A program made the position numbers and the translations under genes. Positions 45,905 through 57,970 of a DNA stretch of 64,000 bases are shown here, piece by piece (the first letter of the stretch is position 1; each line of letters starts with the position of its first letter). Origin of the DNA: Williamsia muralis (GTDB lineage: Bacteria; Actinomycetota; Actinomycetes; Mycobacteriales; Mycobacteriaceae); the NCBI RefSeq assembly GCF_002735905.1, contig NZ_PEBD01000012.1, forward strand, positions 62,001-126,000, in the 5' to 3' direction. The notes under the pieces were generated by a model, which was not told the DNA's origin, searched no databases, and worked only from the letters and a program-made list of their open reading frames with translations.

Positions 45905-46092
45905 CCGGCCGGTCCGCACAGGCCGCCAAGCGGGACAGATCCTGGTTGGTATCACGACACGCCCCGTAGGTTGACGAGTCTCAGGCGTACCAGTGGGCAC
46001 AATAGTCACAGAATTAACACCAACCACTGTTTGCACGCGGGTGGGGACCCAGTGGGTCACCGGCCGATGTCGCGACGAGGAGTGAGGTAGCT

Positions 46093-46866
46093 GTGTACCG
46101 GGTATTCGAAGCGCTGGACGAATTGGGCGCCATCGTCGAAGAAGCGCGCAGTGTGCCGATGACTGCGGGTTGCGTGGTCCCCAGAGGTGACGTGCTCGAA
46201 TTGCTCGACGACGTCAAGGACGCCATCCCCGGCGACCTCGACGACGCGCAGGACGTCCTCGACCAGCGCGACAAGCTGATCGGCGACGCGCGGATGCGCG
46301 CCGACACCCTCGTCGGTGAGGCAACCGCGGAGTCCGATTCGCTGCTGGCGCATTCGCGCGCAGAGGCCGATCGCCTGCTGTCGGAGGCGAAAGCACAGGC
46401 CGACCGCATGGTTGCCGAGGCGCAGTCACACTCGGGGCAACTGCTCGCGGATGCCACCGCCGAGGCCGAACGGGTGGCCGCGTCGGCCCACCGTGAATAC
46501 GAGTCCGTGACCGGGCGTGCGCACGCCGAGGCCGAACGCATGATCGCCTCGGGCAATGCGAACTACGAGCGCTCGGTGGCCGAGGGCATCGCTGAGCAGC
46601 AACGACTCGTCTCCGAGACCGAGGTGGTCCAGGCCGCCCGTGCCGAGTCCGAGCGGGTCATCGACGCGGCACACGCCGAGTCCGATCGTCTGCGCGGCGA
46701 ATGCGACATCTACGTGGACAACAAATTGGCCGAGTTCGAGGAACTCCTCACCGGGACGATCCGCTCGGTCAACCGTGGTCGGCAACAGCTTCGGACGGGC
46801 GCAGGGGTGCACGACTACGCCGAGCACGTCCATCGCGGGGATTTCGGCACCGGAATGGCGGTCTGA
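46093..46866 (+). CDS. sepIVA: DivIVA-like septation protein SepIVA
   Basis: The 257-residue protein starts at GTG 46093 (GAGTGAGG upstream). After a DivIVA-like first 60 residues it is an almost continuous coiled coil (about 60-225) rich in repeated AEAERM/AESDRL units. Size, repeats and order before DUF177-rnc-fpg match Rv2927c (SepIVA), which supports septum formation and intracellular membrane domain organisation. A plain coiled-coil misassignment is possible but context makes it unlikely. The 188 bases upstream may hold its promoter. Confidence 0.88.
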   Translation: MYRVFEALDELGAIVEEARSVPMTAGCVVPRGDVLELLDDVKDAIPGDLDDAQDVLDQRDKLIGDARMRADTLVGEATAESDSLLAHSRAEADRLLSEAKAQADRMVAEAQSHSGQLLADATAEAERVAASAHREYESVTGRAHAEAERMIASGNANYERSVAEGIAEQQRLVSETEVVQAARAESERVIDAAHAESDRLRGECDIYVDNKLAEFEELLTGTIRSVNRGRQQLRTGAGVHDYAEHVHRGDFGTGMAV

Positions 46867-46944
46867 CCACCGCGTCTTGATCGGGGACACGGCGCGGCGT
46901 CAGGATTGCCGCATGCGGTGATCAGGGGCGTATCGTGGTTCCCT

Positions 46945-47532
46945 GTGTCGCAGCGTGAGAGTAATTCAACCCGCCACGATCGCCCCGCCACCGGCCCGTT
47001 CAGTCTGGACATTCGCAGTCTAGGACGACGTGCCGGTTCGATGCAGGAGGTGCATCGTGCCATCACGTCTGCCCCTCGCATCGGGCTGGACATGATCGCG
47101 ATCCCGGCCGGCAGTGACATCGACCTCGACTTGCGGCTCGAAGCCGTGTCCGAGGGCGTTCTGGTCACCGGGTGCGTCAGTGGCGAAACCGAAGGGCAAT
47201 GTGTTCGCTGCCTGGAGCCGATCGCGGGAACGTCGAGCGTCTATCTGACCGAACTGTTCGCCTATCCGGACAGTGTGACCGATGAGACCACCGACGCCGA
47301 CGAGGTACATCGCATCGTCGATGACACCATCGATCTCGAACAGGCCATCGTCGACGCGGTGGCGCTCGACCTCCCCAATGCGCCGCTGTGCTCACCTGAC
47401 TGCCCCGGGCTGTGTCCCGAATGCGGTGTACGCCTGGCCATTGCGGACCCGGGCCATCACCACGACAAGATCGATCCGCGGTGGGCTGGTCTTGCCGCGA
47501 AGTTCGCCGAGGAACCCGAGTCGAAGAAGTGA
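46945..47532 (+). CDS. YceD/DUF177 family protein
   Basis: The 195-residue protein (GTG 46945; a TTG at 46906 is an alternative) has the DUF177 pattern [11 protein letters not shown], the central [20 protein letters not shown] and the C-terminal zinc-like cluster [13 protein letters not shown]. In many bacteria the family is linked to 23S rRNA maturation and precedes rpmF; here, as in actinobacteria of this group, it precedes rnc. It overlaps rnc by 4 bases, consistent with an rRNA-processing role. Confidence 0.88.
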   Translation: MSQRESNSTRHDRPATGPFSLDIRSLGRRAGSMQEVHRAITSAPRIGLDMIAIPAGSDIDLDLRLEAVSEGVLVTGCVSGETEGQCVRCLEPIAGTSSVYLTELFAYPDSVTDETTDADEVHRIVDDTIDLEQAIVDAVALDLPNAPLCSPDCPGLCPECGVRLAIADPGHHHDKIDPRWAGLAAKFAEEPESKK

Positions 47533-48263
47533 CCGAAACCGACCGTGGTGCCGCGCAAGTGCACTCCGATCATGCCGATCTCCTTGCCGCATTGGATATT
47601 TCCCTGTCCGATGAGATGCTCACCCTGGCTCTGACCCATCGTTCCTACGCGTACGAACACGGTCGCCTGCCGACCAACGAACGGCTGGAGTTCCTCGGCG
47701 ATTCGGTGTTGGGAGTGGTGATCACCGAGCAGCTGTACCGAACCCATCCAGATCGCCCCGAAGGCGAGCTGGCCAAGATCCGGGCGAGTGTGGTGAACAT
47801 GCACGCCCTCGCCGATGTCGCGCGTGGACTCGGACCCGGCGGGCTGGGAGTTCACCTACGTCTGGGCCGCGGCGAAGAGATGACCGGTGGCCGGAACAAG
47901 GCCAGCATCCTGGCCGACGGCATGGAGGCGCTGATCGGGGCGGTCCATCTCGAGCACGGTCTCGAAACCGCACGCGCGACCGTCCTGAAACTTTTCGAGC
48001 CGGCACTGAACCGGTCTGCCGCCCTGGGCGCCGGACTCGACTGGAAGACCTCGTTGCAGGAATTGACCGCAGAGAAGGGTCTGGGGGTGCCTGCCTACCA
48101 GATCACATCGACCGGACCGGACCATTGCAAGGAGTTCACCGCGACGGTGGTCGTCGCGGGTGACCCGATGGGGTCCGGAGTCGGGCGGACCAAGAAAGAA
48201 GCCGAGCAACTCGCGGCGTCGACGGCCTGGAAGGCGATCTCCGGATCCGGAGACGATGCCTGA
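47529..48263 (+). CDS. rnc: Ribonuclease III
   Basis: GTG 47529 overlaps the DUF177 stop (GTGA) and gives 244 residues. The nuclease signature is [13 protein letters not shown] (50-62), with metal ligands including E55 and D59, and a second ligand set in [17 protein letters not shown] double-stranded RNA-binding domain fills the C-terminus ([15 protein letters not shown]). It cuts rRNA precursors. The stop overlaps fpg by 8 bases. Confidence 0.96.
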   Translation: MTETDRGAAQVHSDHADLLAALDISLSDEMLTLALTHRSYAYEHGRLPTNERLEFLGDSVLGVVITEQLYRTHPDRPEGELAKIRASVVNMHALADVARGLGPGGLGVHLRLGRGEEMTGGRNKASILADGMEALIGAVHLEHGLETARATVLKLFEPALNRSAALGAGLDWKTSLQELTAEKGLGVPAYQITSTGPDHCKEFTATVVVAGDPMGSGVGRTKKEAEQLAASTAWKAISGSGDDA

Positions 48264-49173
48264 ACTGCCCGAGGTGGAGGTCGTTCGGCGCGGGCTGCTC
48301 GCCCACGTGGTCGGTAGGCGCATCGTCTCCGTCGACGTCCTGCACCCACGGGCGGTCCGGCGGCATCTGGGCGGCCCACTCGACTTGACCGGCCTGCTGT
48401 CCGGCGCGACTGTCACCGCTGCGCGTCGTCGCGGCAAGTACCTGTGGCTGCAAGCGGACCCGGCCGGTGGCGCCGACGCACTGGCTCTTGTCGTGCACCT
48501 GGGGATGAGCGGACAGATGCTGGTGCAGACCGCAGGTGCCGAGGACGAGAAACACCTGCGAATCCGGGCGACACTCGACGACGGCAAGGAACTCCGCTTT
48601 GTCGACCAACGCACATTCGGCGGCTGGATGGTCGACGACCTGGTCGAGCTGCCGTCTCTCCGTTCGCGCTTTGACGCCGTCAGGCACGCTCCGCGTGCGA
48701 CCGGAGGGCCGGGGCCGGCGTCCATCACGCACATCGCGCCCGATCCGTTTGACCCGGACTACGACCCCGATGCCGTTGTCCGGCTGCTCAAGGCCAAGCA
48801 CACCGAGGTCAAACGTGCGCTGCTGGATCAGACCGTGGTGTCGGGTGTGGGCAACATCTATGCCGACGAGGCATTGTGGCTCAGCAAGATTCATGGGAGG
48901 CGACTCACCGACAAGTTGAGCGCCAAGGCATTACGGTCGGTGCTCGACAACGCCAAGGACGTGATGGAGCGAGCACTCGATCAAGGTGGGACGTCATTCG
49001 ATGCCTTGTACGTCAACGTCAACGGACAGTCGGGCTACTTCGAACGCTCACTGAACGCGTACGGGCGTGAAGGGGAGGCCTGTCGTCGTTGCGGCGCGAC
49101 GATGCGGCGCGAGGCGTTCATGAACCGCAGCTCGTTCAGTTGCCCACGCTGCCAGGTGCGTCCACGCATCTAG
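48256..49173 (+). CDS. fpg: Formamidopyrimidine-DNA glycosylase
   Basis: ATG 48256 lies inside the end of rnc. The 305-residue protein starts PELPEVE after Met, with P2 and E3 catalytic and K61 (RRRGKYLWL) contacting the lesion site. The H2TH region ([20 protein letters not shown]) and zinc finger (CRRCG...CPRCQ) are intact. It removes 8-oxoguanine and formamidopyrimidines from DNA. It belongs to the rnc transcript, as Rv2925c-Rv2924c. Confidence 0.96.
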   Translation: MPELPEVEVVRRGLLAHVVGRRIVSVDVLHPRAVRRHLGGPLDLTGLLSGATVTAARRRGKYLWLQADPAGGADALALVVHLGMSGQMLVQTAGAEDEKHLRIRATLDDGKELRFVDQRTFGGWMVDDLVELPSLRSRFDAVRHAPRATGGPGPASITHIAPDPFDPDYDPDAVVRLLKAKHTEVKRALLDQTVVSGVGNIYADEALWLSKIHGRRLTDKLSAKALRSVLDNAKDVMERALDQGGTSFDALYVNVNGQSGYFERSLNAYGREGEACRRCGATMRREAFMNRSSFSCPRCQVRPRI

Positions 49174-49201
49174 ACCGTGATGGCTAGGGCATCATCGGGG
49201 C

Positions 49202-49846
49202 ATGACCCTGGCTCTGACACCCGATGAATTGCTCACCACCACCCGAACGGTACGCAAGCGCCTGGACCTGACGCGGCCGGTGCCCATCGAACTCGTCCGC
49301 GAGTGCCTGGAGGTCGCGCTGCAGGCGCCGTCCGGTTCCAACCGGCAGGGCTGGCAGTGGCTGGTGATCACCGACCCGGAGCTGCGCGCGGCAGTCGGCC
49401 GGATCTACGGGGAATTGACCGAGGAATACCTGAACTCTCGCCATTCGGCCGCGGCCCTATTCGCCGATGACCCGAACCGGGCACCGGTCCAGCAGCGAGT
49501 CGGAGGCAGTGTGGCGTGGCTGGGTGAGCACATGGGCGAGGTGCCCGTTCTTGTCATCCCGTGCATCAAGGCGGGCAAGACCTTGCCGCCGGACAATCAG
49601 GCCGGATTGTGGGGCTCCCTGCTGCCCGCCGCGTGGAGCTACTGCCTGGCGGCGCGCGCTCGTGGCCTCGGAACAGCCTGGACCACACTGCATCTGCAAC
49701 GTGAGGCCGAGGTGGCCGACCTGCTGGGCGTGCCGGCGGGATTTCACCAGGCGGCATTGATCCCGACGGCGTACTACACGGGTGAGACCTTCAAGCCGGC
49801 GCCGCGAGAACCGCTCGACAATGTGATCCACTTCGACCGTTGGTGA
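49202..49846 (+). CDS. Nitroreductase family oxidoreductase
   Basis: The 214-residue FMN-dependent protein has the N-terminal TRTVRKRLDLTRPVP, the flavin-binding APSGSNRQGWQW and the C-terminal RARGLGTAWTTL. These enzymes reduce nitro groups or quinones with NAD(P)H; the physiological substrate is unknown. It begins 28 bases after fpg and lies between fpg and the kdp operon, outside the mycobacterial order, so it may have arrived with kdp. Confidence 0.88.
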   Translation: MTLALTPDELLTTTRTVRKRLDLTRPVPIELVRECLEVALQAPSGSNRQGWQWLVITDPELRAAVGRIYGELTEEYLNSRHSAAALFADDPNRAPVQQRVGGSVAWLGEHMGEVPVLVIPCIKAGKTLPPDNQAGLWGSLLPAAWSYCLAARARGLGTAWTTLHLQREAEVADLLGVPAGFHQAALIPTAYYTGETFKPAPREPLDNVIHFDRW

Positions 49847-49988
49847 GCCGGCGGTCCGGGCCATGGCGAAGAACCTCGGCCCGGAAGCGGGACGCCGTAA
49901 AAAACTCGTGAAGACCGCAGGTCGCAGCGTCGAAAGACCGTTAACGCCGTCGATCTGATCGGGCGGCGGATACATGCTTGCACCACCA

Positions 49989-50013
49989 GCCGGACTCGTC
50001 GAAGTAGTCCGGC
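49989..50013 (+). promoter_or_regulatory. Hairpin or operator in the kdp leader
   Basis: GCCGGACT (49989-49996) and AGTCCGGC (50006-50013) form perfect arms around a 9-base loop, ending 8 bases before the AGGAG ribosome site of the first kdp ORF. It may be a KdpE operator or an RNA hairpin controlling translation. Confidence 0.45.
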
Positions 50014-50032
50014 ACGTGTGCAGGAGTGGAAC

Positions 50033-50125
50033 GTGGCAGATCTTGCCTTCATGGCAGCGGTTTTCGGGAGTTTTGCGTTGTGCCTCGTCGTGGTGCGGGT
50101 GGTCGCGGCGCGGGGTGACCGATGA
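50033..50125 (+). CDS. 30-residue membrane peptide preceding kdpF
   Basis: GTG 50033 has AGGAG 6 bases upstream and encodes 30 residues with one hydrophobic helix (AFMAAVFGSFALCLVVVRVVAA) and a basic end (RGDR). The stop overlaps the kdpF start (ATGA), so it is coupled to kdpF. It is not itself KdpF, lacking the PE-R/K-F end. Function is unknown; a further small Kdp subunit or a leader peptide are both possible. Confidence 0.6.
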   Translation: MADLAFMAAVFGSFALCLVVVRVVAARGDR

Positions 50126-50220
50126 CCGCCGAGGGCGTGACCAATGTGGTGCTCGTGGTCGTCGCCATCGCCGTGGTGCTGTACCTGGCTGTCGCCCTCG
50201 TGTGTCCCGAGAGGTTCTGA
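50122..50220 (+). CDS. kdpF: Potassium-transporting ATPase subunit KdpF
   Basis: The 32-residue hydrophobic peptide has one membrane helix and ends CPERF, like the PEKF/PERF end of known KdpF proteins. It stabilises the KdpABC complex. The start overlaps the upstream small ORF by 4 bases, and kdpA begins 3 bases after the stop. Confidence 0.88.
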   Translation: MTAEGVTNVVLVVVAIAVVLYLAVALVCPERF

Positions 50221-50223
50221 CCC

Positions 50224-51947
50224 GTGGACTCCACATTGGCCGCAGTTGCCCAGGTGGGCATCGTCATCCTCATCTTGGCCGCCGCGTACGTGCCGCTCGG
50301 TGACTACATGGCACGGGTCTTCCGGAGCAGCCGCGACCTCGCTCCTGAACGACTCATCTACCGACTGGCGCGGATCGACTCGGCACGTCAGCAGACCTGG
50401 GTCGGCTATGCGGTCGCCGTGCTTGCCTTCTCGTTGATCAGCGTTGTGTTCCTCTATGTCCTGCAACGGGTCCAGGGGATCCTGCCGTTCGGAGACGGCC
50501 GTCCGGGTGTCAGCCCGGCGATGGCCTTCAACACAGCCATCTCGTTTGTCGCCAACACCAACTGGCAGTCGTATTCGCCTGAAGTGGTGATGGGAAATCT
50601 GACGCAGATGATCGGTCTGGCCGTCCAGAACTTCCTGTCGGCCGCAGTCGGGCTGGCGGTCGCCATTGCGCTGATACGCGGCATCGTCGCCGCGGGCGGG
50701 GGCAAACTGGGCAACTTCTGGGTTGATCTGGTGCGAGGCACACTACGGATCTTGTTGCCGCTGGCCGGGCTGATGGCGCTTGTGTTGCTGACCCAGGGAG
50801 CGGTCCAGTCGCTGCGGAGCGGCATCGACTTCGTAGGTCTCGACGGCTCGACCGGCCACAGCGTGATCGGTCCCTTCGCGTCCCAGGAAGCCATCAAGAT
50901 GCTGGGCACCAACGGCGGCGGAACGCTCGCGGCCAACTCCGCCCATCCGTTCTCCAATCCGACACCCTTGAGCAATGTCGCCGAGGTGATCGCGTTGCTG
51001 ATCATCCCCGTGTGCCTCACCCGCACCTACTCGACTCTCGTCGGCGACCGCAGGCAGGGTGTGACCATCCTGGGTGTCATGTCCGTCATCTGGGCGTCCA
51101 TGCTCGCACTCGTGTGGTTCTTCGAGTCGAAGACCAATGGCGTTGCAGCCCAGGCGGCCGGCGCGATGATGGAAGGCAAAGAGCAGCGGTTCGGCGTGGC
51201 CGGCTCGGCACTGTTCGCCGTCTCCACCACAGGAACCTCGACCGGCGCCGTCGATTCGGCACATGACAGCTTTTCGGCTGCCGGTGGCGGCGCACTGATC
51301 TGGAACATGTTGCTCGGCGAGGTCGCTCCGGGCGGTGTCGGCTCCGGGCTCTACGGCATGCTGATCCTGGCCATCATCGCGGTGTTCGTCGGTGGCCTAC
51401 TGGTGGGCCGCGGTCCGGAGTTCCTTGGGAAGAATATCGGCCAGGGCGAGATCACCATGGCTGCGTTGTACGTGCTGGTGATGCCCGCTCTGGTGCTCGT
51501 CGGAACGTCCATCACCGTGATCCTCGAGTCCACCAGCGCTTTTCAGGGCAATGCAGGTGACCCCGGCACCCCGGGTTCGGTACACGGCTTCTCCGAGGTG
51601 CTGTACGCCTACGCCTCAGCTGCGAACAACAATGGCAGCGCCTTCGGTGGTCTCACGGTCACCAGCGACTGGTTCCAGACCTCCTTGGGGCTGGCCATGC
51701 TGCTTGGCCGCTTCCTCCCGATGATCTTTGTGCTCGCACTCGCCGGCCGCCTCGCGGCGGGGCGACGACCTGCGGCACCCGAGTCCTCTTCCGGGGGCGC
51801 AGTGGCGGTTCGGACTCGGGATCGGGTGGCGACGCTGCCCACCCACGGGCTGCTGTTCGGCGGATTACTCACCGGCACGGTACTTCTCGTTGCCGGACTC
51901 ACATTCTTCCCAGCGATGGCGCTGGGACCGATCGCAGAGGCATTGGC

Positions 51948-51951
<4 letters not shown>
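50224..51951 (+). CDS. kdpA: Potassium-transporting ATPase subunit KdpA
   Basis: The 575-residue membrane protein starts at GTG 50224. It has about ten helices and the four pore loops of the KtrB/TrkH type, including [30 protein letters not shown] and [11 protein letters not shown]. It is the K+-selective channel subunit of the P-type KdpFABC pump. The stop overlaps kdpB by 4 bases. Confidence 0.97.
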
Positions 51952-54056
<2,105 letters not shown>

Positions 54057-54061
54057 TTGTC

Positions 54062-54688
54062 ATGAAGCTCGGTACGACATGGATCAGACAGAGCGTGGTT
54101 GCAGTGTCTGTACTGGTGATGATGACGGTGATACTCGGTGTGGTGTACCCGGCAGTGGTGTGGGGAGTCTCGCGTATCGACCGGTCGAGCGCCGAGGGTT
54201 CGGTGGTCACCGACAGCGCCGGCTGCAGGGTCGGCTCCGCCCTGATCGGGATCGATCCGCAGGCTGAACCCGGGCGGACCGACGGTTACCTGCATGCGCG
54301 GGTGCTGGGGGCGGCTGACGATCCGATGGCCCCGGGCGACCCTGCTGCGTCTGCGGCGAGCAACCAGGGGCCCTCCAGCGTCACATTGGCGGGGTGGATC
54401 GAGTCACGGCGAGCGATCATCGCCGAACGCGAGGACGTGCGCCCCGATAAGGTGCCGGTCGACGCCGTGACCGGTTCCGGTTCGAGCCTGGACCCGCACA
54501 TCAGCCCGGCCTATGCCGACATCCAGGTGCCCCGCCTGGCGCGCGTGCACGGAATGCCCCCCGAACAGGTGCGCGAGGTGATCGACAGTCACACCGAGGG
54601 CAGGCAGCTCGGTGTCCTCGGGGAACCGCGGGTCAACGTGCTGGAGGTCAACCTCGCGCTGGGGCTGAGCGCACCGAACTGCGGCTAG
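54062..54688 (+). CDS. kdpC: Potassium-transporting ATPase subunit KdpC
   Basis: The 208-residue protein has one N-terminal membrane helix (about 12-33) and a soluble domain with SNQGPSS, the conserved PVDAVTGSGSSLDPHISPAYA and NVLEVNLAL. KdpC helps load K+ or ATP in the KdpFABC complex. It begins 5 bases after kdpB and ends 9 bases before kdpD. Confidence 0.96.
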   Translation: MKLGTTWIRQSVVAVSVLVMMTVILGVVYPAVVWGVSRIDRSSAEGSVVTDSAGCRVGSALIGIDPQAEPGRTDGYLHARVLGAADDPMAPGDPAASAASNQGPSSVTLAGWIESRRAIIAEREDVRPDKVPVDAVTGSGSSLDPHISPAYADIQVPRLARVHGMPPEQVREVIDSHTEGRQLGVLGEPRVNVLEVNLALGLSAPNCG

Positions 54689-54697
54689 GGTCGAACG

Positions 54698-57226
54698 ATG
54701 GCGTCGACCAGTCGTAGAGGAACCCTGGAGGTGTTCCTGGGATGCGCCCCCGGCGTGGGCAAGACGTACGAGATGCTGGCACAGGCGCACACGCTCGCGG
54801 ACGAGGGCGTCGATGTGGTTGTGGCAGTTGTCGAATCGCACGGCCGGACCGCAACGGAAGCGATGGTCGACGGTCTCGAGGTGATCGCGCGCACGGAGTA
54901 CGAATACCGCCAGACCACGTTGTCCGAGATGGATCTGTCCGCGGTCCTCCAGCGCAGGCCCCAGGTGGTGCTCGTCGACGAGCTCGCACACACCAACGCG
55001 CCGGGGTCGGTCAACCGCAAACGTTGGCAGGACATCGAGGCTCTGCGGGATGCGGGGATCGATGTGCTCTCCACCATCAACATCCAGCATCTGGAGAGTC
55101 TGAACGATGTGGTCGCACAGATCACCGGCGTCGTCCAGCGTGAGACCGTACCCGACGACGTGGTTCGCGGCGCCGACCAGATCGAACTGGTGGACATATC
55201 GCCACAGGCTCTGCGACAACGACTTTCGGCCGGCAAGGTGTACCCCAGCGATCGTGCCGGTGGTGCGCTGGCCAGCTACTTCCGCCAGGGGAACCTGACG
55301 GCGCTGCGTGAACTCGCGTTGCTGTGGCTGGCCGACCAGGTCGACGACTCACTGGCCGCCTACCGGTCTGCGCACGCGATCACCGACACCTGGGAGGCCC
55401 GCGAGCGGGTCGTGGTGGCCATCACGGGCGGCCCCGAATCGGCGACCCTGCTTCGCCGGGCCAGTCGGATCGCGTCGCGGTCCAGTGCCGAACTGCTCGT
55501 CGTGCATGTGGTGCGCGGCGACGGGCTGGCTGATCCGGCGTCGGTTGACCTGGCCGGGCTGACCGACCTGGCGAAGGGGTTCGGCGCGCAGGTGCACACC
55601 GTTGTCGGAGACGATGTACCGGAAACGCTGCTCGAGTTCGCCCGCGGTGTCAACGCAACCCAGCTGGTCTTGGGTACCTCTCGGAGATCCCGGTGGCAGC
55701 GCTTGCTCGACGAGGGCGTCGGCAACACTGTCGTCCGCGAGTCGGGCAAGATCGACGTGCACATGGTGACCCATGAGGTGGCAGGCACTCGCAATTGGCT
55801 CGACATCCGCCAGTCCCGCTTCCACCACCCGCTGAGCTGGGTCGCCGCCGTGGTGGTTCCGGCGATGGCTGCCGGGGTGCTCGCGCTGCTCGACCGGTGG
55901 TTGGGACTGGCGAGTGATTCGGCGCTGTTCTTCGTGGTGGTGCTGGCAGTCTCGATGCTGGGGGGAATCGGCCCGGCAGCGCTGTCGGCCATCGTCTGCG
56001 GCTTGCTGCTGAACTTCCTGTTCACCAGCCCCCGATACAGCTTCACGATCAACGAGACGGACAACCTCATCACCATCGTCGTCATGTTGGTGATCGCGGT
56101 TGCCGTTGCCGCTCTTGTCGATTCGTCCACCGTCCGGCGTGCCCAAGCCCGCCGCGCAGGGCGCGAGGCGGAGTTGCTCGCCACCTTCGCCGGTGCGGTG
56201 CTCAGCGGCGAAGAGCCAGATGGACTCCTCGAACGCGTCCGCGAGACCTACGACCAGCGGGCCGTCAGTGTGGTCCGAACAGATGGCCGCGGGCCAGGTG
56301 TGGTGGAGGCCGCAGTGGGCGACGACCCACCGGCGCACCCCGACGAGGCCGATACCGTCTGCGCTGTGCCCGGGGGAGAGTTCGCCTTGCTCCTACGAGG
56401 CCCCACCCTCGGTGGTGGGGACCGTCGGGTACTCGCTGCGGTCGCCATCCAGGCGGCGGGTGTGGTCAGGCAACGCGCGCTGGCCACCGAAGCGGCTGCA
56501 GCCAAGGCTCTCTCGGCCACCGACCAGCTCCGGCGTGCGCTCCTGTCGGCAGTCAGCCACGACCTGCGCACACCGCTCGCCGCCGTGAAGGCATCGGCGT
56601 CGAGTCTCCGGAGCACCGATGTGGCGTTCAGTGCTGACGACACAGCGGAGCTACTGGCGACCATCGAAGAGTCGACCGACCAGCTCACCGACGTGGTCGA
56701 CAACCTCCTCGATTCCTCACGGCTGGCGGCAGGTGTGGTCAGCCCCGACATGCGGACGGTGTACGTGACCGAGGCCGTCGAACGTGCGATCGCCGGTATC
56801 GCGCGGTCGGATCGGGTGGGTGCCGAGCGGATCACGTTCAGCGACAACGAACTCTCGGCCTACGCCGATCCGGGATTGCTCGAACGAGTACTCGTGAACG
56901 TGGTGGACAATGCCTTACGCCACAGTGGGCCCACAGCTCCCGTGTCCATCGAGGCTGCGCTGACGGGAGATGATCCGGCGCGGTGCGAGATCTCTGTGAT
57001 CGACCACGGGGTGGGCGTCGCTGCGCACGACAGGGAGAAGATGTTCACCGCGTTCGGGCGCCTCGGCGACCGGACCACCGGCGGTGGAGTCGGACTGGGG
57101 CTCTCGGTTGCACAGGGATTCGTCCAGGCCATGGACGGGACGATCGAAGCCGTCGACACCCCTGGTGGGGGACTCACGATGGTGATCGGTCTGCAGACCG
57201 GACCGCCCGGACAGGTGCGGTCATGA
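54698..57226 (+). CDS. kdpD: Osmosensitive K+ channel sensor histidine kinase KdpD
   Basis: The 842-residue kinase has the KdpD N-domain with a Walker A (GCAPGVGKT, 15-23) and VLVDELAHTNAPGSVN, then a Usp domain (about 230-350). Four membrane helices (about 385-470), a dimerisation domain with phospho-accepting H621 (SAVSHDLRTPLA) and a HATPase_c domain (DHGVGV, GGGVGLGLSVAQG) complete it. It senses K+ limitation or osmotic change and phosphorylates KdpE. The stop overlaps kdpE by 4 bases. Confidence 0.96.
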   Translation: MASTSRRGTLEVFLGCAPGVGKTYEMLAQAHTLADEGVDVVVAVVESHGRTATEAMVDGLEVIARTEYEYRQTTLSEMDLSAVLQRRPQVVLVDELAHTNAPGSVNRKRWQDIEALRDAGIDVLSTINIQHLESLNDVVAQITGVVQRETVPDDVVRGADQIELVDISPQALRQRLSAGKVYPSDRAGGALASYFRQGNLTALRELALLWLADQVDDSLAAYRSAHAITDTWEARERVVVAITGGPESATLLRRASRIASRSSAELLVVHVVRGDGLADPASVDLAGLTDLAKGFGAQVHTVVGDDVPETLLEFARGVNATQLVLGTSRRSRWQRLLDEGVGNTVVRESGKIDVHMVTHEVAGTRNWLDIRQSRFHHPLSWVAAVVVPAMAAGVLALLDRWLGLASDSALFFVVVLAVSMLGGIGPAALSAIVCGLLLNFLFTSPRYSFTINETDNLITIVVMLVIAVAVAALVDSSTVRRAQARRAGREAELLATFAGAVLSGEEPDGLLERVRETYDQRAVSVVRTDGRGPGVVEAAVGDDPPAHPDEADTVCAVPGGEFALLLRGPTLGGGDRRVLAAVAIQAAGVVRQRALATEAAAAKALSATDQLRRALLSAVSHDLRTPLAAVKASASSLRSTDVAFSADDTAELLATIEESTDQLTDVVDNLLDSSRLAAGVVSPDMRTVYVTEAVERAIAGIARSDRVGAERITFSDNELSAYADPGLLERVLVNVVDNALRHSGPTAPVSIEAALTGDDPARCEISVIDHGVGVAAHDREKMFTAFGRLGDRTTGGGVGLGLSVAQGFVQAMDGTIEAVDTPGGGLTMVIGLQTGPPGQVRS

Positions 57227-57915
57227 GTGACAAGATCCGGGTGCTCGTGGTCGACGACGAGCCGCAGATATTGCGCGCACTGCGCATCAACCTCAAGGCG
57301 AGGGGGTTCGACGTGACCACCGCCGCAAGCGGTACGGGTGCGTTGACCGCTGCGGCACAGACCAATCCGCAGGTGGTGATCCTCGACCTGGGTCTACCGG
57401 ACATCGACGGTTTCGAGGTGCTCGCCGGCCTACGTGGATGGACCGACGTCCCCGTCATCGTGTTGTCGGCGCGTAGCGATTCCTCCGAGAAGGTGCAGGC
57501 ATTGGACGCCGGGGCCGACGACTATGTGACCAAACCCTTTGGGATGGAGGAGTTCCTGGCCAGGCTGCGGGCCGCGGTACGCCGAGGCACGTCGCCGGCG
57601 CGAGAAGCCGAGCCCCCTGTGGTGGAAGCGGCATCGTTCACGGTGGACCTGCGTACCAAGCAGGTGACCCGCGCAGGGCAGGCCGTACACCTGACCCCGA
57701 CCGAATGGGGAATCCTGGAAATGCTGGTGCGCAACGAGGGAAAACTCGTCGGACAGCCCGAGATTCTCAACGAGGTGTGGGGCCCGGCATACCGAGGCCA
57801 GACCCACTACCTGCGGGTGTATCTGGCGGGGTTGAGGAGAAAACTCGAGCCTGATCCCACCCGTCCACGCCACCTGCTCACCGAAGCGGGGATGGGTTAC
57901 CGCTTCGTTCGCTGA
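57223..57915 (+). CDS. kdpE: KDP operon response regulator KdpE
   Basis: ATG 57223 overlaps the kdpD stop and gives 230 residues. The receiver domain has D11-D12, phospho-acceptor D55 (VILDLGLPD) and a conserved Lys in VTKPFG. The OmpR-type winged helix (LTPTEWGILEMLVRN to HYLRVYLAGLRRKLE) is complete. It activates the kdp promoter when phosphorylated; the site should lie in 49.85-50.03 kb. The whole system kdpFABCDE is thus in one transcript. Confidence 0.96.
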   Translation: MSDKIRVLVVDDEPQILRALRINLKARGFDVTTAASGTGALTAAAQTNPQVVILDLGLPDIDGFEVLAGLRGWTDVPVIVLSARSDSSEKVQALDAGADDYVTKPFGMEEFLARLRAAVRRGTSPAREAEPPVVEAASFTVDLRTKQVTRAGQAVHLTPTEWGILEMLVRNEGKLVGQPEILNEVWGPAYRGQTHYLRVYLAGLRRKLEPDPTRPRHLLTEAGMGYRFVR

Positions 57916-57970
57916 GCGGGCCTGATCGGTGGGCGGAATTGCACGCGAGCGCTCCGTGTTTAATTCGTAC

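Noticed and set aside
49847-50032. c-di-AMP (ydaO-type) or other riboswitch ahead of kdp
   Set aside because: The leader is under 190 bases and shows only one simple hairpin; none of the conserved riboswitch core was recognised.
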